A DNA stretch of 25,451 nt from JBHHYS01 sp046757645 (GCA_046757645.1 JBHHYS010000035.1:1-25451); one strand, 5' to 3'. Positions 1 to 8,132 are shown, counted from the first letter of the stretch. Made by a program: numbers and translations. The notes: generated by a model from the sequence alone, not told the origin.

Positions 1-644
1 GCTTCGAGGTGCCTGGCATTCTGGTCACGCCCGCCGGGCCGGTGCCGCCCGGCCCTGTAATCGTCGGGCCAAGCGGCCAAGATGCCACGCCGGCGTCTCC
101 GCCACGTGTCTCCGACCGAGAAACCGCAGCGGCGGCCAAGCGCGTAGAAAGGCAGCCGACGAAGTCAGCAAAGGAGCGCGCCGAAGAGCTAATGCAAGGC
201 ATCCGCCCCGGAACCCAGCCACGTGAGCTGGCTGGAGGGCGACGCATTTACACCATCTACATCAACATGCCCAACCTGACCAGCCAGACGGGCAGTTGGG
301 TGCTGCGCTTTGCCGAACTGGGCGAAGAAAGCGCCACCGCCCCGGGAGGCGCTGCCGACGCTTATCCTCTGGAATCGCCCGTGCCCCTGACAAAGGTGGA
401 CCCCAGATACCCGGCCGCGGCCCGGCGGGAGCGCGTGGAAGGCAGCGTACTCCTCTATGCCGTCATTCGCCGCGACGGCACGGTGGACAGCGTGCAGCTG
501 GTGCGCGGCCTCCACGAATTGCTCGACCAGAGCGCGGTCATCGCCTTCCAGCGCTGGCGGTTCCAGCCCGGCCGAAAGAATGGCGCGCCGGTGAATCTGG
601 AAGTGGTGGTGGAAATCCCCTTCCGCCTCCGCAAGCTTTTCTGA
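1..644 (+). CDS. TonB-family C-terminal domain protein (5' partial)
   Basis: The reading frame is open to the left edge, so the true start lies outside the window; the GTG at 9 is probably internal. The visible ~212 residues begin with a Pro/Gly-rich stretch and a Lys/Arg/Glu-rich linker. A TonB C-terminal domain follows at about residues 130-208: it opens with a YPAAAR motif, continues through GSVLLYAVIRRDG and ends in a WRFQPGRKNG segment typical of the fold. Such domains contact outer-membrane proteins in the periplasm, in energy transducers or in stand-alone periplasmic proteins. No N-terminal membrane anchor can be seen because of the truncation, so classic transducer versus TonB_C-only protein is undecided. 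It ends 14 bp from the convergent sulfur operon. Confidence 0.8.
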   Translation, partial: FEVPGILVTPAGPVPPGPVIVGPSGQDATPASPPRVSDRETAAAAKRVERQPTKSAKERAEELMQGIRPGTQPRELAGGRRIYTIYINMPNLTSQTGSWVLRFAELGEESATAPGGAADAYPLESPVPLTKVDPRYPAAARRERVEGSVLLYAVIRRDGTVDSVQLVRGLHELLDQSAVIAFQRWRFQPGRKNGAPVNLEVVVEIPFRLRKLF

Positions 645-657
645 GGCGTCGAGGGCC

Positions 658-1041
658 CTACCAGTGCCAGACCTGGTCGTAGTCAGAGAATAGGCGGGGC
701 AGCTCGCGACTGCGGACCAGTTTAAAATCCTTGACCAAGCTCTTGAGAGAAATCCCTCGCTCTTCGGCATCCTCCCGGACAACGTGGACGGGGATCCCGG
801 CTTCCTTCATCTTGAGCAGATCCTTGTTCGGGTAGGGAGGGCGCTCGATGGGGAGCTTGCCAATCACCACCCCGACCGGATCCTGAGCGGCGACCGCATA
901 GTTCACCGCGTTCCCCCGCAACAGCACCCCCATGATACTTCCAGCCTTCTTCAGGGCGTGGGTCAGCCAGAGGGTGGCGTCGTCCTGCTCCTCCTGGGTG
1001 CCCCGATAGGGGGTCTCCACTACGCAGAGAATCTTTTTCAT
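658..1041 (-). CDS. DsrE-family protein, last gene of sulfur operon
   Basis: This 127-aa protein has a DsrE/TusD-like alpha/beta fold pattern: beta strand MKKILCVVE at the N-terminus, a helix of the WLTHALKKAG type, then VHVVREDAEERG and a C-terminal strand ending in DQVWHW. DsrE/F/H and TusB/C/D proteins form hexamers that pass sulfane sulfur between carriers. The only cysteine here is Cys6, in the first strand and not at the usual active loop, so this copy may be structural. It is the fourth gene of a minus-strand operon. The start at 1041 is 14 bp below the previous stop and is preceded by an AGAGGAG ribosome site. Family membership is fairly sure; partner and substrate are inferred. Confidence 0.7.
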   Translation of the reverse strand: MKKILCVVETPYRGTQEEQDDATLWLTHALKKAGSIMGVLLRGNAVNYAVAAQDPVGVVIGKLPIERPPYPNKDLLKMKEAGIPVHVVREDAEERGISLKSLVKDFKLVRSRELPRLFSDYDQVWHW

Positions 1042-1055
1042 GGCCTAGGCTCCTC

Positions 1056-1463
1056 TTACTTCGTCGGGATCACCAGGGTGGCATCAGACTCCTGCACCCA
1101 CTTGTGGAAGTCAGGGGGACCACCGCGCCGCGGGCCGTCGATCCAGTTTCCCGCTCCGCGTTCGTCCACGCAGAGACCGCAGTTGACCCAGTCCAGCTTC
1201 ACACCCTTCTCCTTTGCCAGCGCGAACAGGCTGGCCACGAAGTCCTTGGTGGTCGGGTGCTTCTCCTCTTCCACCGAGGTTCCGTGCACCGGGTTGGGGT
1301 GGGGCTTCTGGTCCTTGATCGTCAGGCTGACCGCACCCTCGTAGGCGAACACGTTGACGTTGATCCTCTTCCGAAGGGCCGCGTCGATGATGCGCATCGA
1401 GGTCGTCGAGGTCGCGGACTCGTAGGGGGGTTCCATGATGGAAATGGTGAGTGTTTTCGCCAT
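1056..1463 (-). CDS. DsrE-family protein with CxxC motif
   Basis: This 135-aa protein fits the DsrE/DsrF superfamily: an N-terminal strand (TLTISIMEPP), a SMRIIDAALRK helix, a VFAYEGAV strand and a cysteine pair in the segment NCGLCVDERG at about residues 97-100. In this family a cysteine at this place carries the persulfide, so of the three DsrE-like proteins here this is the best candidate for the sulfur-carrying subunit. It sits between its two paralogues with 14-bp gaps on both sides, and a GGGAGG site lies 8 bp before its ATG. The exact subfamily is not certain. Confidence 0.7.
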   Translation of the reverse strand: MAKTLTISIMEPPYESATSTTSMRIIDAALRKRINVNVFAYEGAVSLTIKDQKPHPNPVHGTSVEEEKHPTTKDFVASLFALAKEKGVKLDWVNCGLCVDERGAGNWIDGPRRGGPPDFHKWVQESDATLVIPTK

Positions 1464-1477
1464 TGACTCTGCCTCCC

Positions 1478-1810
1478 TTAGTGCCAGAGAACCTTCGTTC
1501 CGTTTCCTGCCATGATCTTGTCTACCAGGGCATCGATGTCGGCGGGCTTCACGGACGCGTGCCTCTCAGAGTCCTGGATACCGCGCTCCTTGAGCGAGAA
1601 GGAATCCACCAGAACCTCGACCTTGCCATCCAAGACACCCCCGAGCGGATTTCCCCGGGCGTCCTTTCGCGAGGCCAGGGCACCGTTTTGGACGAGGAAA
1701 AGGGTTACCTGCTCCCCCTTCGCCGCCAGGTCCGCGGCCAGGCCGTAAAAATATTCAACGTCACGGGATTCGAACGGGTCCCGGGACTCGACGAGCACAT
1801 ACCGAGCCAT
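1478..1810 (-). CDS. DsrE/DsrH (TusB)-like protein lacking cysteine
   Basis: This 110-aa protein has DsrE/TusB-like features: an N-terminal MARYVLVESRD strand, a YGLAADLAAKG helix, the VTLFLVQNGAL strand, and a C-terminal helix-strand ending in GTKVLWH, which resembles the TusB/DsrH end. It contains no cysteine, so it cannot carry a persulfide itself and is probably a structural partner of the CxxC paralogue downstream. The ATG at 1810 has GGGAGG 5 bp upstream and lies 48 bp after the rhodanese/dioxygenase stop. Together the three proteins resemble a dsrEFH/tusBCD set, but no tusA, tusE or dsrAB gene is visible here. Confidence 0.68.
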   Translation of the reverse strand: MARYVLVESRDPFESRDVEYFYGLAADLAAKGEQVTLFLVQNGALASRKDARGNPLGGVLDGKVEVLVDSFSLKERGIQDSERHASVKPADIDALVDKIMAGNGTKVLWH

Positions 1811-1858
1811 CTCAGCCTCCCTTCCCCTAAGTCTTTTCAGCCCAGGCCTTGGTGGCGG

Positions 1859-2977
1859 TCAGCGCGCAGCGCAACGGTTGGGCCCCGCCTCCAGATCGAG
1901 TGGGTCAACTTCACCCAGCTCGGCTTTCCCTTCGTTCACAGCCACGATCCTTTCGTAGTTCGGCGGTTTTGCCGTGAGGCTCTTGAGGATCGCCCGGATG
2001 AAGGGTCCCTCATGAAGCTGCAGCAAGTCGAGCCTGGATCGCACATCTCGCAACGACGCGCCGACGGGCGATCGATCGAAGCCCACCGGTTGAGGGGAGT
2101 GCGCGGGATAGATCAACAGGTCATCAAAGCGCCTGAGCAGGCGCTCCTGCAGGCTTTGATAGAGCATCTTCGCGCCCGCCTCTGCGCCTTCGTCGCCCTT
2201 CTCGAGGTCGGGCCGGCCGACGCTATCCACGAAGAGCGTATCCCCGGTGAGCAGCACCCTGCCGTCAATCAGGTAACAAACGCTCTCCCCGGTGTGGCCG
2301 GGGGTGGCGAGGGCTTCAACGGATATCGTGCCCACGGAGACCTTCTCGCCATCCCCGATGGGGGTGAAGGGATAGGCGACCCGTTGATTCGCAGGTATGA
2401 CGTGCACGGCGCCTGTGGCCCGGCAGAGGTCTCTGGCTCGAGAGAGGTGATCGGCGTGCACGTGGGTCTCAAAGACGTGGGTGACTCGCAACCCCTCTCT
2501 GTCTGCGGCTTCGGTGTAGGCCGAGAGGTCCACACAGGGATCCAGGACAGCGGCCTCACCGTGTGCCCCGAAGAAATAGGATAGGCAGCCTTTTCCGTTG
2601 CGCCGGATCTGAAGGAACGTCATATCCCGGCGCCAATCGCAAGGAATCGGAGCTTCACTCCAGACCTGTCCCCACCGGTGAATACCGCCGGCCAGGCTTG
2701 TGGCATCGAAGCCCAGGGACCGCAGCAGGTGCGCTGCCTTCTGGGACACGACCCCCATCCGGCAGACAATGATGATGGGGCGAGCCTTCGGTAGGGTGTG
2801 CGCACGCTGAACTAATGCTTCGTCGTCATTGCTCTTCAAGGCATCGTACACTGGAAGGTTGCTGCTTCCATGAATGTGCCAGGAGGCGAACTCGTCGGCT
2901 TCGCGGACATCCACCACGGCAAGCGCCTCACCCTGCTCGAGTTTGTTCTTGAGTTCGGCCGCAGAGATTTCACTCAT
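1859..2977 (-). CDS. Rhodanese-metallo-beta-lactamase fusion, persulfide dioxygenase-like
   Basis: This 372-aa protein has a rhodanese domain at residues ~1-108 with active loop CRMGVVS (Cys72) and the VVDVRE and GGIHRWG motifs. A metallo-beta-lactamase domain of the ETHE1/persulfide dioxygenase type follows at ~118-370, with THVHADHLS (His172, His174, Asp176, His177), GHTGES (His228), GDTLFVDSVGRPDL (Asp246) and YPAHS (His293). Persulfide dioxygenases use non-haem iron to oxidise glutathione persulfide to sulfite; rhodaneses move sulfane sulfur. Known dioxygenase-rhodanese fusions such as CstB put the rhodanese C-terminal, whereas here it is N-terminal. The start MSEIS at 2977 is chosen because an AGGGGGG site precedes it; an upstream in-frame start at 3007 would add ten residues. 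It leads the operon of three DsrE-like genes. Confidence 0.85.
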   Translation of the reverse strand: MSEISAAELKNKLEQGEALAVVDVREADEFASWHIHGSSNLPVYDALKSNDDEALVQRAHTLPKARPIIIVCRMGVVSQKAAHLLRSLGFDATSLAGGIHRWGQVWSEAPIPCDWRRDMTFLQIRRNGKGCLSYFFGAHGEAAVLDPCVDLSAYTEAADREGLRVTHVFETHVHADHLSRARDLCRATGAVHVIPANQRVAYPFTPIGDGEKVSVGTISVEALATPGHTGESVCYLIDGRVLLTGDTLFVDSVGRPDLEKGDEGAEAGAKMLYQSLQERLLRRFDDLLIYPAHSPQPVGFDRSPVGASLRDVRSRLDLLQLHEGPFIRAILKSLTAKPPNYERIVAVNEGKAELGEVDPLDLEAGPNRCAAR

Positions 2978-3481
2978 GTTTCGAGCCCCCCTTAACCCGG
3001 TCCGCAAAAGTAGGCTGCTTTCCCGACGAGGCCGACGCTATGGACCTTGGGCCGGAAACCCAGCTTATGCCCAGCAACCTGCCCGCACCTTACCCGACGC
3101 CCCAAAAACTGTCTGTAAGAAACCGCACTTTGGCCGACCTCGTCAAGAACAGCGGGATCAGATGTCAGCCATGGAGAACTCCGGACGCGCGCCCAGGCTT
3201 GGAAGATGCGGGAGGAGTGAGAGCGGCGGGGGCTGCTGCACTTCTGCAAAAGGCACAGGTAATCGGACCCGCTCGGTTGCCTCGGACGCAGCCACACTTC
3301 CCGTGAAGTCTGACCTCCGCCTGCCTTCGACTGGCTGGGAGAGCTTGCCGGTCGCGAGCCGCTTCCCCGGCAGGATTCTCACGAACTCCTATGCTGGCTG
3401 CCCGGAAATAAATACTGGCCACCTACGACGGCGGCGAATGCAGTAGAATCCCTCCACGAATCTACTGGCAAGGAGCCGCTT
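2978..3481. other. 504-bp divergent spacer without a gene
   Basis: This stretch separates the minus-strand sulfur operon from the plus-strand reductase, so it should carry both promoters. The open frames inside it are short, rich in Arg/Pro/Ser and overlap on both strands, and none resembles a known protein. On the plus strand a possible -10 (TAGAAT at 3444-3449, preceded by TGCAG) lies ahead of the reductase. No clear -35, terminator or structured RNA was recognised. A leader or operator for the sulfur operon could lie here, but nothing diagnostic is visible. Confidence 0.5.
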
Positions 3482-4381
3482 ATGTTTCAGCCGGATTTGC
3501 TGCGCGGACAGGCGATTCTGATTACAGGTGGCGGAACCGGACTGGGGCGCTCGATGGCGCTGCGCTTCGCCGAACTGGGCGCCAAGATTTTCCTTGCGGC
3601 TCGGCGGGAAGAGCCGCTGCGTCAAACCGCGGAAGAAATCCGGGACAAGGGTGGCAGGGCCGGTTGGACGACCAGCGATGTGCGCGACTTCACCGCCGTG
3701 GAAGGGATGGTCGCCAAGGCCCACGCGGAGTTCGGCCGAATTGACATTCTGGTGAACAACGCCGCGGGCAACTTCATCTGCCCGACCGAGCGGCTCTCAC
3801 CGAACGCCTTCGCTGCCGTGGTGGGCATCGTCCTCCAGGGCACCTTCCACTGCACCCTGGCCGTCGGGCGCCAATGGATTCAGAAGCGCCAGCCGGGCAC
3901 CATCCTCAACATCCTCACCACCTATGCCTGGACGGGTTCAGGCTTCGTGGTCCCCTCGGCGTGCGCCAAAGCGGGGGTGCTAGCGATGACGCGCTCACTG
4001 GCGGTGGAGTGGGCGCGCTACCGGATTCGGCTCGCCGCCATCGCCCCGGGGCCCTTTCCCACCGAGGGCGCCTGGTCGCGCATCATTCCCTCCCCGAAAT
4101 ACGAAGAAGCGCACCGGAAAAAGCATCCCATGCAACGCTTTGGCCGCCACGAAGAACTGACGAACCTGGCCGCCTACCTCATCAGCCCGCAGGCCGACTA
4201 CATCAACGGCGAGTGCGTCACCATCGACGGCGCGCAGTGGCTCCGCCAAGGCGGCGAGTTCAACGATTTGCTCGAATTGCCAGCGGAAATGTGGGACGAA
4301 CTAGAGAAGGCCCGCCTACGCCCAGGCTCGCCTGCTGGACGGCCAGGCTCCGGCAGGCAGGCCCGTCGCGCCAAAGGCTGA
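3482..4381 (+). CDS. SDR oxidoreductase, 2,4-dienoyl-CoA reductase type
   Basis: This 299-aa short-chain dehydrogenase probably reduces 2,4-dienoyl-CoA esters with NADPH during beta-oxidation of unsaturated fatty acids. The Rossmann motif TGGGTGLG is at residues ~15-22 and NNAAGNF at ~92-98. The usual YxxxK is replaced by SACAK (Lys163), as in mitochondrial and peroxisomal DECR enzymes, where the classic tyrosine is also missing. PGPFPTEGAWSR, the LANLAAYL helix and GGEFNDL near the end are also DECR-like. The last ~22 residues are Arg/Gly/Pro-rich and encoded by a GC-rich repeat-like segment (see findings). AAGGAG precedes the ATG. It stands alone, with no other beta-oxidation gene beside it. 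Confidence 0.85.
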   Translation: MFQPDLLRGQAILITGGGTGLGRSMALRFAELGAKIFLAARREEPLRQTAEEIRDKGGRAGWTTSDVRDFTAVEGMVAKAHAEFGRIDILVNNAAGNFICPTERLSPNAFAAVVGIVLQGTFHCTLAVGRQWIQKRQPGTILNILTTYAWTGSGFVVPSACAKAGVLAMTRSLAVEWARYRIRLAAIAPGPFPTEGAWSRIIPSPKYEEAHRKKHPMQRFGRHEELTNLAAYLISPQADYINGECVTIDGAQWLRQGGEFNDLLELPAEMWDELEKARLRPGSPAGRPGSGRQARRAKG

Positions 4382-4411
4382 CTCTTCGGCCTCAAAACTC
4401 TTGAGTAGTCA

Positions 4412-4433
4412 CCCGGCGGCGGGTGCCGCCGGG
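4412..4433. repeat. 22-nt palindrome, copy 1
   Basis: Perfect 9-bp arms CCCGGCGGC / GCCGCCGGG enclose a 4-nt loop. It lies in the convergent spacer 4382-4668 between the SDR and the aminotransferase. A weaker hairpin (GGGGC/GCCCC, 4503-4516) follows; otherwise the spacer holds no gene. No U-tract follows, so terminator function is unproven. It shares its layout with the copies at 4616, 23124 and 23146. Confidence 0.6.
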
Positions 4434-4615
4434 CTCGGCGGAGTAGGGTACTCATTTCACCTCAGCGCAGCCCTTCGGGCGTATCCCAACCAGCAAAAGC
4501 GAGGGGCGTTAGCCCCTTAAGATTCTCCGCCCCGGAGTGATTCGCGTCGTTGCTCCGGTCGCAGTACCCACCCAGCTCGGCTCTCCAATGGAACCGCACC
4601 CATCATGACGCTGAG

Positions 4616-4637
4616 CCCCGAGGCGCCTGCCTCGGGG
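4616..4637. repeat. 22-nt palindrome, copy 2
   Basis: Perfect 9-bp arms CCCCGAGGC / GCCTCGGGG enclose a 4-nt loop, 31 bp below the aminotransferase stop on the minus strand. It could act as a transcript-end hairpin for the convergent genes, although no U-run follows on either strand. It has the same 9-4-9 layout, with GGC-N4-GCC at the centre, as the other copies. Confidence 0.6.
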
Positions 4638-4668
4638 GAGTCCTGCCGCAAACGGAAGAGTACATCAA

Positions 4669-5832
4669 CTACTCGGCCAGGACCGCCAGCAGGCGGTCGA
4701 TCTCCCACTCGCGGTTGTAGATGTTGGGCCCGATGCGCAGGGCGTCCTGGCGCAAGCTGACGAAGACGTTCTGGCTCCGCAGGGCCTGCCACAATTCCCG
4801 GGTCTTCTCGGCGGTGCGCGCCGCCACGCAAACGAAGGGCCCCCGCTGAGTCGCCGCACGCGGGCTCCGCAGTACGCAGCGATCCCGCGGCAGCTTCTCA
4901 ATCAAGTATTCGGAAAGCGCCCCCGCGTGCGCTTCGACTTGCGCTACACCGACGCGCAGCAGGAACTCGACCGAGGCGCGCATCGCCGAGAGGTTCAGGA
5001 AGCTCGAGACCTCGGTGGCGTCCCAGCGGCGGGCGCCGGGTGCCAGCCGCCAATCCGCCCGCGGCAAGCGGTTGAAATTCTCCGCGCCTTCGACGTTGAG
5101 CCAGCGGATGTCGCCGACCTCGAGGTGGTCGATCAGTCCCTGGCGGAGGTAGAAAAAGCCGGTGCCGTAAGGCGAGAGCAGCCACTTGTAGCCGCAGCCC
5201 ACCAGGAAGTCGCACGCCAGTTCGCCGACCGTGAAGGCGAGGGCGCCCACAGCCTGGCTGGCGTCCACCAGCAGGTGAATGCCCCGCGCCCGGCAGGCAG
5301 CCCCCAGCCGGGCCAGATCGAGCCGGTTCGAGTCGGCGTAGCTGACGTAGCTGGTGGCGAGCAAACGGGTGCGCTCACTGAGCTGGGCGAGTAGATCGTC
5401 GGCGGTGAGGAAGCGGCCGGCACCCGCTTTCACCGCGCGCACCCGAACGCCGCGGCGCTCAAGATTTTTCCACGGGTAGTAGTTGGCGGGAAACTCTCCC
5501 GCCGGCAGCAGAATCTCATCACCCGGCTCCCAGGCCAATCCACGCGCAACGGCGTTGACCCCGTCCGAAGCCCCGGAGGTGAGGGCGATCTCGGTCGGCT
5601 GGGCGCCGATCAAGCGGGCCAGGGCCGCGCGTGTCCGCCGGGGAAGCTCGAAGTAGAGTTCATTGGTGATGCGCTCGGGATACTTCTTCAGGGCAAGGGC
5701 CTGCTCGACGGCGCGGATGGTGGTCTTGGGAAACGGCCCCTGGTTGGCGCAGTCGAGATAGATGCGGTTTTCAAAATCCCAGAACTCTTCCCGCCAGTCG
5801 ACCGCGGCGAGGGTTTGCCTGGGCTGACTCAT
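4669..5832 (-). CDS. Class V aminotransferase (cysteine desulfurase/selenocysteine lyase family)
   Basis: This 387-aa cytosolic PLP enzyme begins with YLDCANQGPFP, the usual first strand of the family. It has TSGASDGVNAVARGL as the phosphate-binding region, LLVDASQAVGAL (Asp190, Gln193, pyridine ring contacts) and CGYKWLLSPYGTGFFYL with the Schiff-base Lys216. Near the C-terminus LRIGPNIYN matches the R-x-S/G-P-x-x-Y/F-N pattern. IscS-type enzymes have a catalytic cysteine loop near the C-terminus; no such cysteine is evident, so a lyase, epimerase-like or kynureninase-like activity is as possible as desulfuration. The start at 5832 (MSQPRQ) is preferred because homology begins soon after. 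A GTG at 5865 is the alternative, and neither has a strong ribosome site. Confidence 0.8.
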   Translation of the reverse strand: MSQPRQTLAAVDWREEFWDFENRIYLDCANQGPFPKTTIRAVEQALALKKYPERITNELYFELPRRTRAALARLIGAQPTEIALTSGASDGVNAVARGLAWEPGDEILLPAGEFPANYYPWKNLERRGVRVRAVKAGAGRFLTADDLLAQLSERTRLLATSYVSYADSNRLDLARLGAACRARGIHLLVDASQAVGALAFTVGELACDFLVGCGYKWLLSPYGTGFFYLRQGLIDHLEVGDIRWLNVEGAENFNRLPRADWRLAPGARRWDATEVSSFLNLSAMRASVEFLLRVGVAQVEAHAGALSEYLIEKLPRDRCVLRSPRAATQRGPFVCVAARTAEKTRELWQALRSQNVFVSLRQDALRIGPNIYNREWEIDRLLAVLAE

Positions 5833-5937
5833 CGAGTAGACTTGTTTTGAGATTTCAATTCCCACGCTCTGGGGAAGCCTAGCGCGGCGGCTCGCCTACA
5901 GTCAATTGGCGGGGCGTGGAAGCCGGGGGGTGAAATT

Positions 5938-7075
5938 CGCTATTCGGATTCCCGGCCCGGTGATTTGCCAGCCCTCAGGGGAGTCCCCTTCGGTCAGTAC
6001 CACAGGAGTGTGGACCCCACCCCCCTGTTTATCATGCTGGCCGGCGCCCTCTACGAGCGCACCGGGGACTCCGACTTCATTTGCAAGCTTTGGCCCCACA
6101 TTGAGCGGGCCTTAGCCTGGATCGATCACTACGGCGATGTGGATGGGGACGGATTCGTCGAGTATGTGCGGCGCTCCCCCTGGGGTCTGGTGCAACAAGG
6201 GTGGCGGGATTCGCAGGACGCTGTCTTTCATGCGGATGGGAGTGTGGCGGAAGGTCCCATCGCCCTGTGCGAGGTCCAAGGGTATGTTTACGCCGCTAAA
6301 CAGGAAGCTGCCCGACTGGCCTCCGTTCCGGGACAAAGGGAAGCGGCGCAGTCGCTTCAGCATCAGGCTGAGACCCTTCAGCAGCAGTTCGAACAGGCTT
6401 TTTGGTGTGAGGAGCTGTCCAGTTACGCTCTCGCCCTAGACGGGAAAAAGCGGCCGTGCCGTGTTCGGACCTCCAATGCTGGGCACGCTCTCTTCACCGG
6501 CATTGCTAGTCCCGAACATGCCCGTTGCACCGCAGAGACTCTGTTAGGGGCGGATTGCTTTTCCCGATGGGGCATCCGCACAGTGGCGGCCACCGCGCCC
6601 CGCTACAACCCCATGTCCTACCACAACGGCTCGGTCTGGCCCCACGACAACGCTCTCAGTGCGTGCGGTCTGGCCCGTTATGGTTTCAAAGAGCTACTCC
6701 TCAGGGTGCTAACGGGACTTTTCGATGCCAGCCTCTTCGTGGAACTTCACCGCCTCCCCGAGCCTTTCCTATGGATTCCCTCGACGTCCGGGCGAAGGGC
6801 CGACACTCTACCCGGTCGCCTGTGCCCCCCAATCCTGGGCCACGGCTTCCCCCTTCCCGCTCTTGCAAGCCGCCCTGGGACTCTCCATCAAGGGTCCACA
6901 ATCACAAATCTTGTTGACCTATCCCCTCCTGCCCGAGTTTCTTCAGGAGGTCCAAATCAAGAATCTCAAAGTGGGTCAGGCCTCGGTGGATGTTGCTCTG
7001 AAACGCCCCGCCCAGGACGTGGGCATCAATCTGATGCGCAAAGAGGGAGATGTTGAAATCGTGGTGACAAAATAG
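5938..7075 (+). pseudogene. Glycogen debranching enzyme (amylo-alpha-1,6-glucosidase) C-terminal remnant
   Basis: The frame encodes the C-terminal (alpha/alpha)6 glucosidase domain of prokaryotic debranching enzymes: VPFGQYHRSVDPTPLFIML, HIERALAWIDHYGD, QGWRDSQDAVFHADG, GPIALCEVQGYVYAAK and YHNGSVWPHDNAL are all family-typical. Two defects are visible. The several hundred N-terminal residues expected in the family are absent, and upstream sequence runs into the promoter side of the divergent aminotransferase. In addition the frame shifts at about 6768: frame 1 reads to LHRLPEPF, and the family sequence resumes in frame 2 as YGFPRRPGEGPTLYPVACAPQ and runs to the TAG at 7075. Removing one C at 6768-6769 joins the two frames. 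Decay is the simplest reading; the single-base shift alone could be an assembly error. Confidence 0.8.
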
Positions 7076-7097
7076 AGCGGAAAGCCTGCCGGCGGGC

Positions 7098-7811
7098 TCA
7101 GAAGTGCTCCCGCAACTCCCCGAATGAATTCAAAACCAGCAACTGGCCGGTGCCGGGCTGAATCGTCTCCTGCTCGTAGTCCCAGGGATGGGGCGAGGGA
7201 ATGAAGACGGCGTTCAGTCCGATGGCCAGGGCGGGATTGATGTCCGAGCGTGGACTATCCCCGACCATCCACACGGTACGGGGCCGCAGCCGGTGGCGCT
7301 CGACCACAACCCGATAGGCCGCTTCGTTTTTTTCCGGCACAATTTCGAAGGATTCGAAGTAGGTCACCAGGCCCGACCCCGCCACCTTTTGGCTCTGCTC
7401 TTCTGCATTCCCTTTACTGAACAGCAACAACCGGTGCCGCCCGGAGAGGTAGGCCAGAGTTTCCGTCACCCCATCGAAGACCTTGGGGGGCTCCTCCACC
7501 AGGTGGCGCGAAAGGCGGCGGATCTCCCGCCGGTGAGACTCCTCGGCCCGGTGGCCGGCCAGCTTCAGATAGACCTCCTCCAGGGTGGACAAGAAACTCG
7601 ACATCCCGTAGCCGCGCCGACGGATGTTCTTCAATTCGGTTTGCTCGATCATGGCGCGGATGTAGTCGTCCGCGTAGCCCAAGGGGGCGACCAATCCGAG
7701 GAAGGAATCAATCGTCCGCTTGAAGCGGAGGTTGTTTTCCCAAAGGGTATCGTCGGCGTCAATCAGCAGCACCTGGCTGGTCCGACCCATCCGGGACTCC
7801 GCCCCGGGCAC
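7098..7811 (-). CDS. HAD-superfamily hydrolase
   Basis: This 237-aa protein has all four HAD motifs: LLIDADDTLW (nucleophile Asp and general acid Asp), LLLFSKG (motif II Ser), the Lys in PEKNEAAY (motif III) and WMVGDSPRSDINPA (motif IV). An alpha-helical C1 cap lies between motifs I and II. It is likely a soluble phosphatase or related enzyme of small phosphorylated metabolites; the substrate is unknown. The GTG start at 7811 overlaps the TAG stop of the 75-aa gene by one base (TAGTG), which argues for translational coupling. An ATG at 7790, closer to the first strand, is an alternative. Confidence 0.85.
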   Translation of the reverse strand: MPGAESRMGRTSQVLLIDADDTLWENNLRFKRTIDSFLGLVAPLGYADDYIRAMIEQTELKNIRRRGYGMSSFLSTLEEVYLKLAGHRAEESHRREIRRLSRHLVEEPPKVFDGVTETLAYLSGRHRLLLFSKGNAEEQSQKVAGSGLVTYFESFEIVPEKNEAAYRVVVERHRLRPRTVWMVGDSPRSDINPALAIGLNAVFIPSPHPWDYEQETIQPGTGQLLVLNSFGELREHF

Positions 7812-8038
7812 TAGCGCGCCTGGGTTTGGGCTACGAGCCGTTCCAGGATGCGCCGGGCCAGCTTCTGCAGTTCTCCAAATTGGGACAGATAGACCTCGAA
7901 ATCGCGGTCGACTTCCAGCGCGGTCTCAGCGGGCAGCTTCGCACGAAAGATCATGTCGCGGACGTAGACCGGATTGGGCAGGATGATATCTTCGGCCAAC
8001 TCTTCCAAGGCCTGCTCAGGATCGTAGTGGTAACCCAT
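7811..8038 (-). CDS. Hypothetical 75-aa protein coupled to HAD hydrolase
   Basis: This small acidic protein of an unrecognised family begins MGYHYDPEQALEELAEDI and is predicted mostly helical, with helices around PVYVRDMIFRAK and VYLSQFGELQKLARRILERLV. It has no cysteines, signal peptide or membrane segment. A GAGGG site precedes the ATG, and a -10-like TATAGT lies at 8094-8099 upstream. Its stop overlaps the HAD start, so the two are probably one transcript; a role as partner or regulator of the hydrolase is inferred only from position. Confidence 0.7.
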   Translation of the reverse strand: MGYHYDPEQALEELAEDIILPNPVYVRDMIFRAKLPAETALEVDRDFEVYLSQFGELQKLARRILERLVAQTQAR

Positions 8039-8093
8039 ATCATTTCCCTCTCAAAGGAAACTCCCGGCGGAGCGGAGGCGACCCGCCACCCTC

Positions 8094-8099
8094 ACTATA
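8094..8099 (-). promoter_or_regulatory. -10-like TATAGT for the 75-aa/HAD pair
   Basis: On the minus strand GAC-TATAGT lies 56 bp before the ATG at 8038 in a short intergenic gap. Five of six bases match the bacterial -10 consensus; no convincing -35 was seen. Confidence 0.4.
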
Positions 8100-8132
8100 G
8101 TCCGCCGCTCCGGGCAGAGCAAGTCGCCGATG

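Noticed and set aside
1451..2584. 377-codon plus-strand open frame
   Set aside because: It is a shadow of the DsrE-like and rhodanese-dioxygenase genes on the other strand, which have catalytic motifs and ribosome sites.
3482..4381. SDR enzyme seems to lack the catalytic tyrosine (SACAK for YxxxK)
   Set aside because: 2,4-dienoyl-CoA reductases of the SDR family naturally lack this tyrosine, and the rest of the sequence fits them, so the enzyme is not broken.
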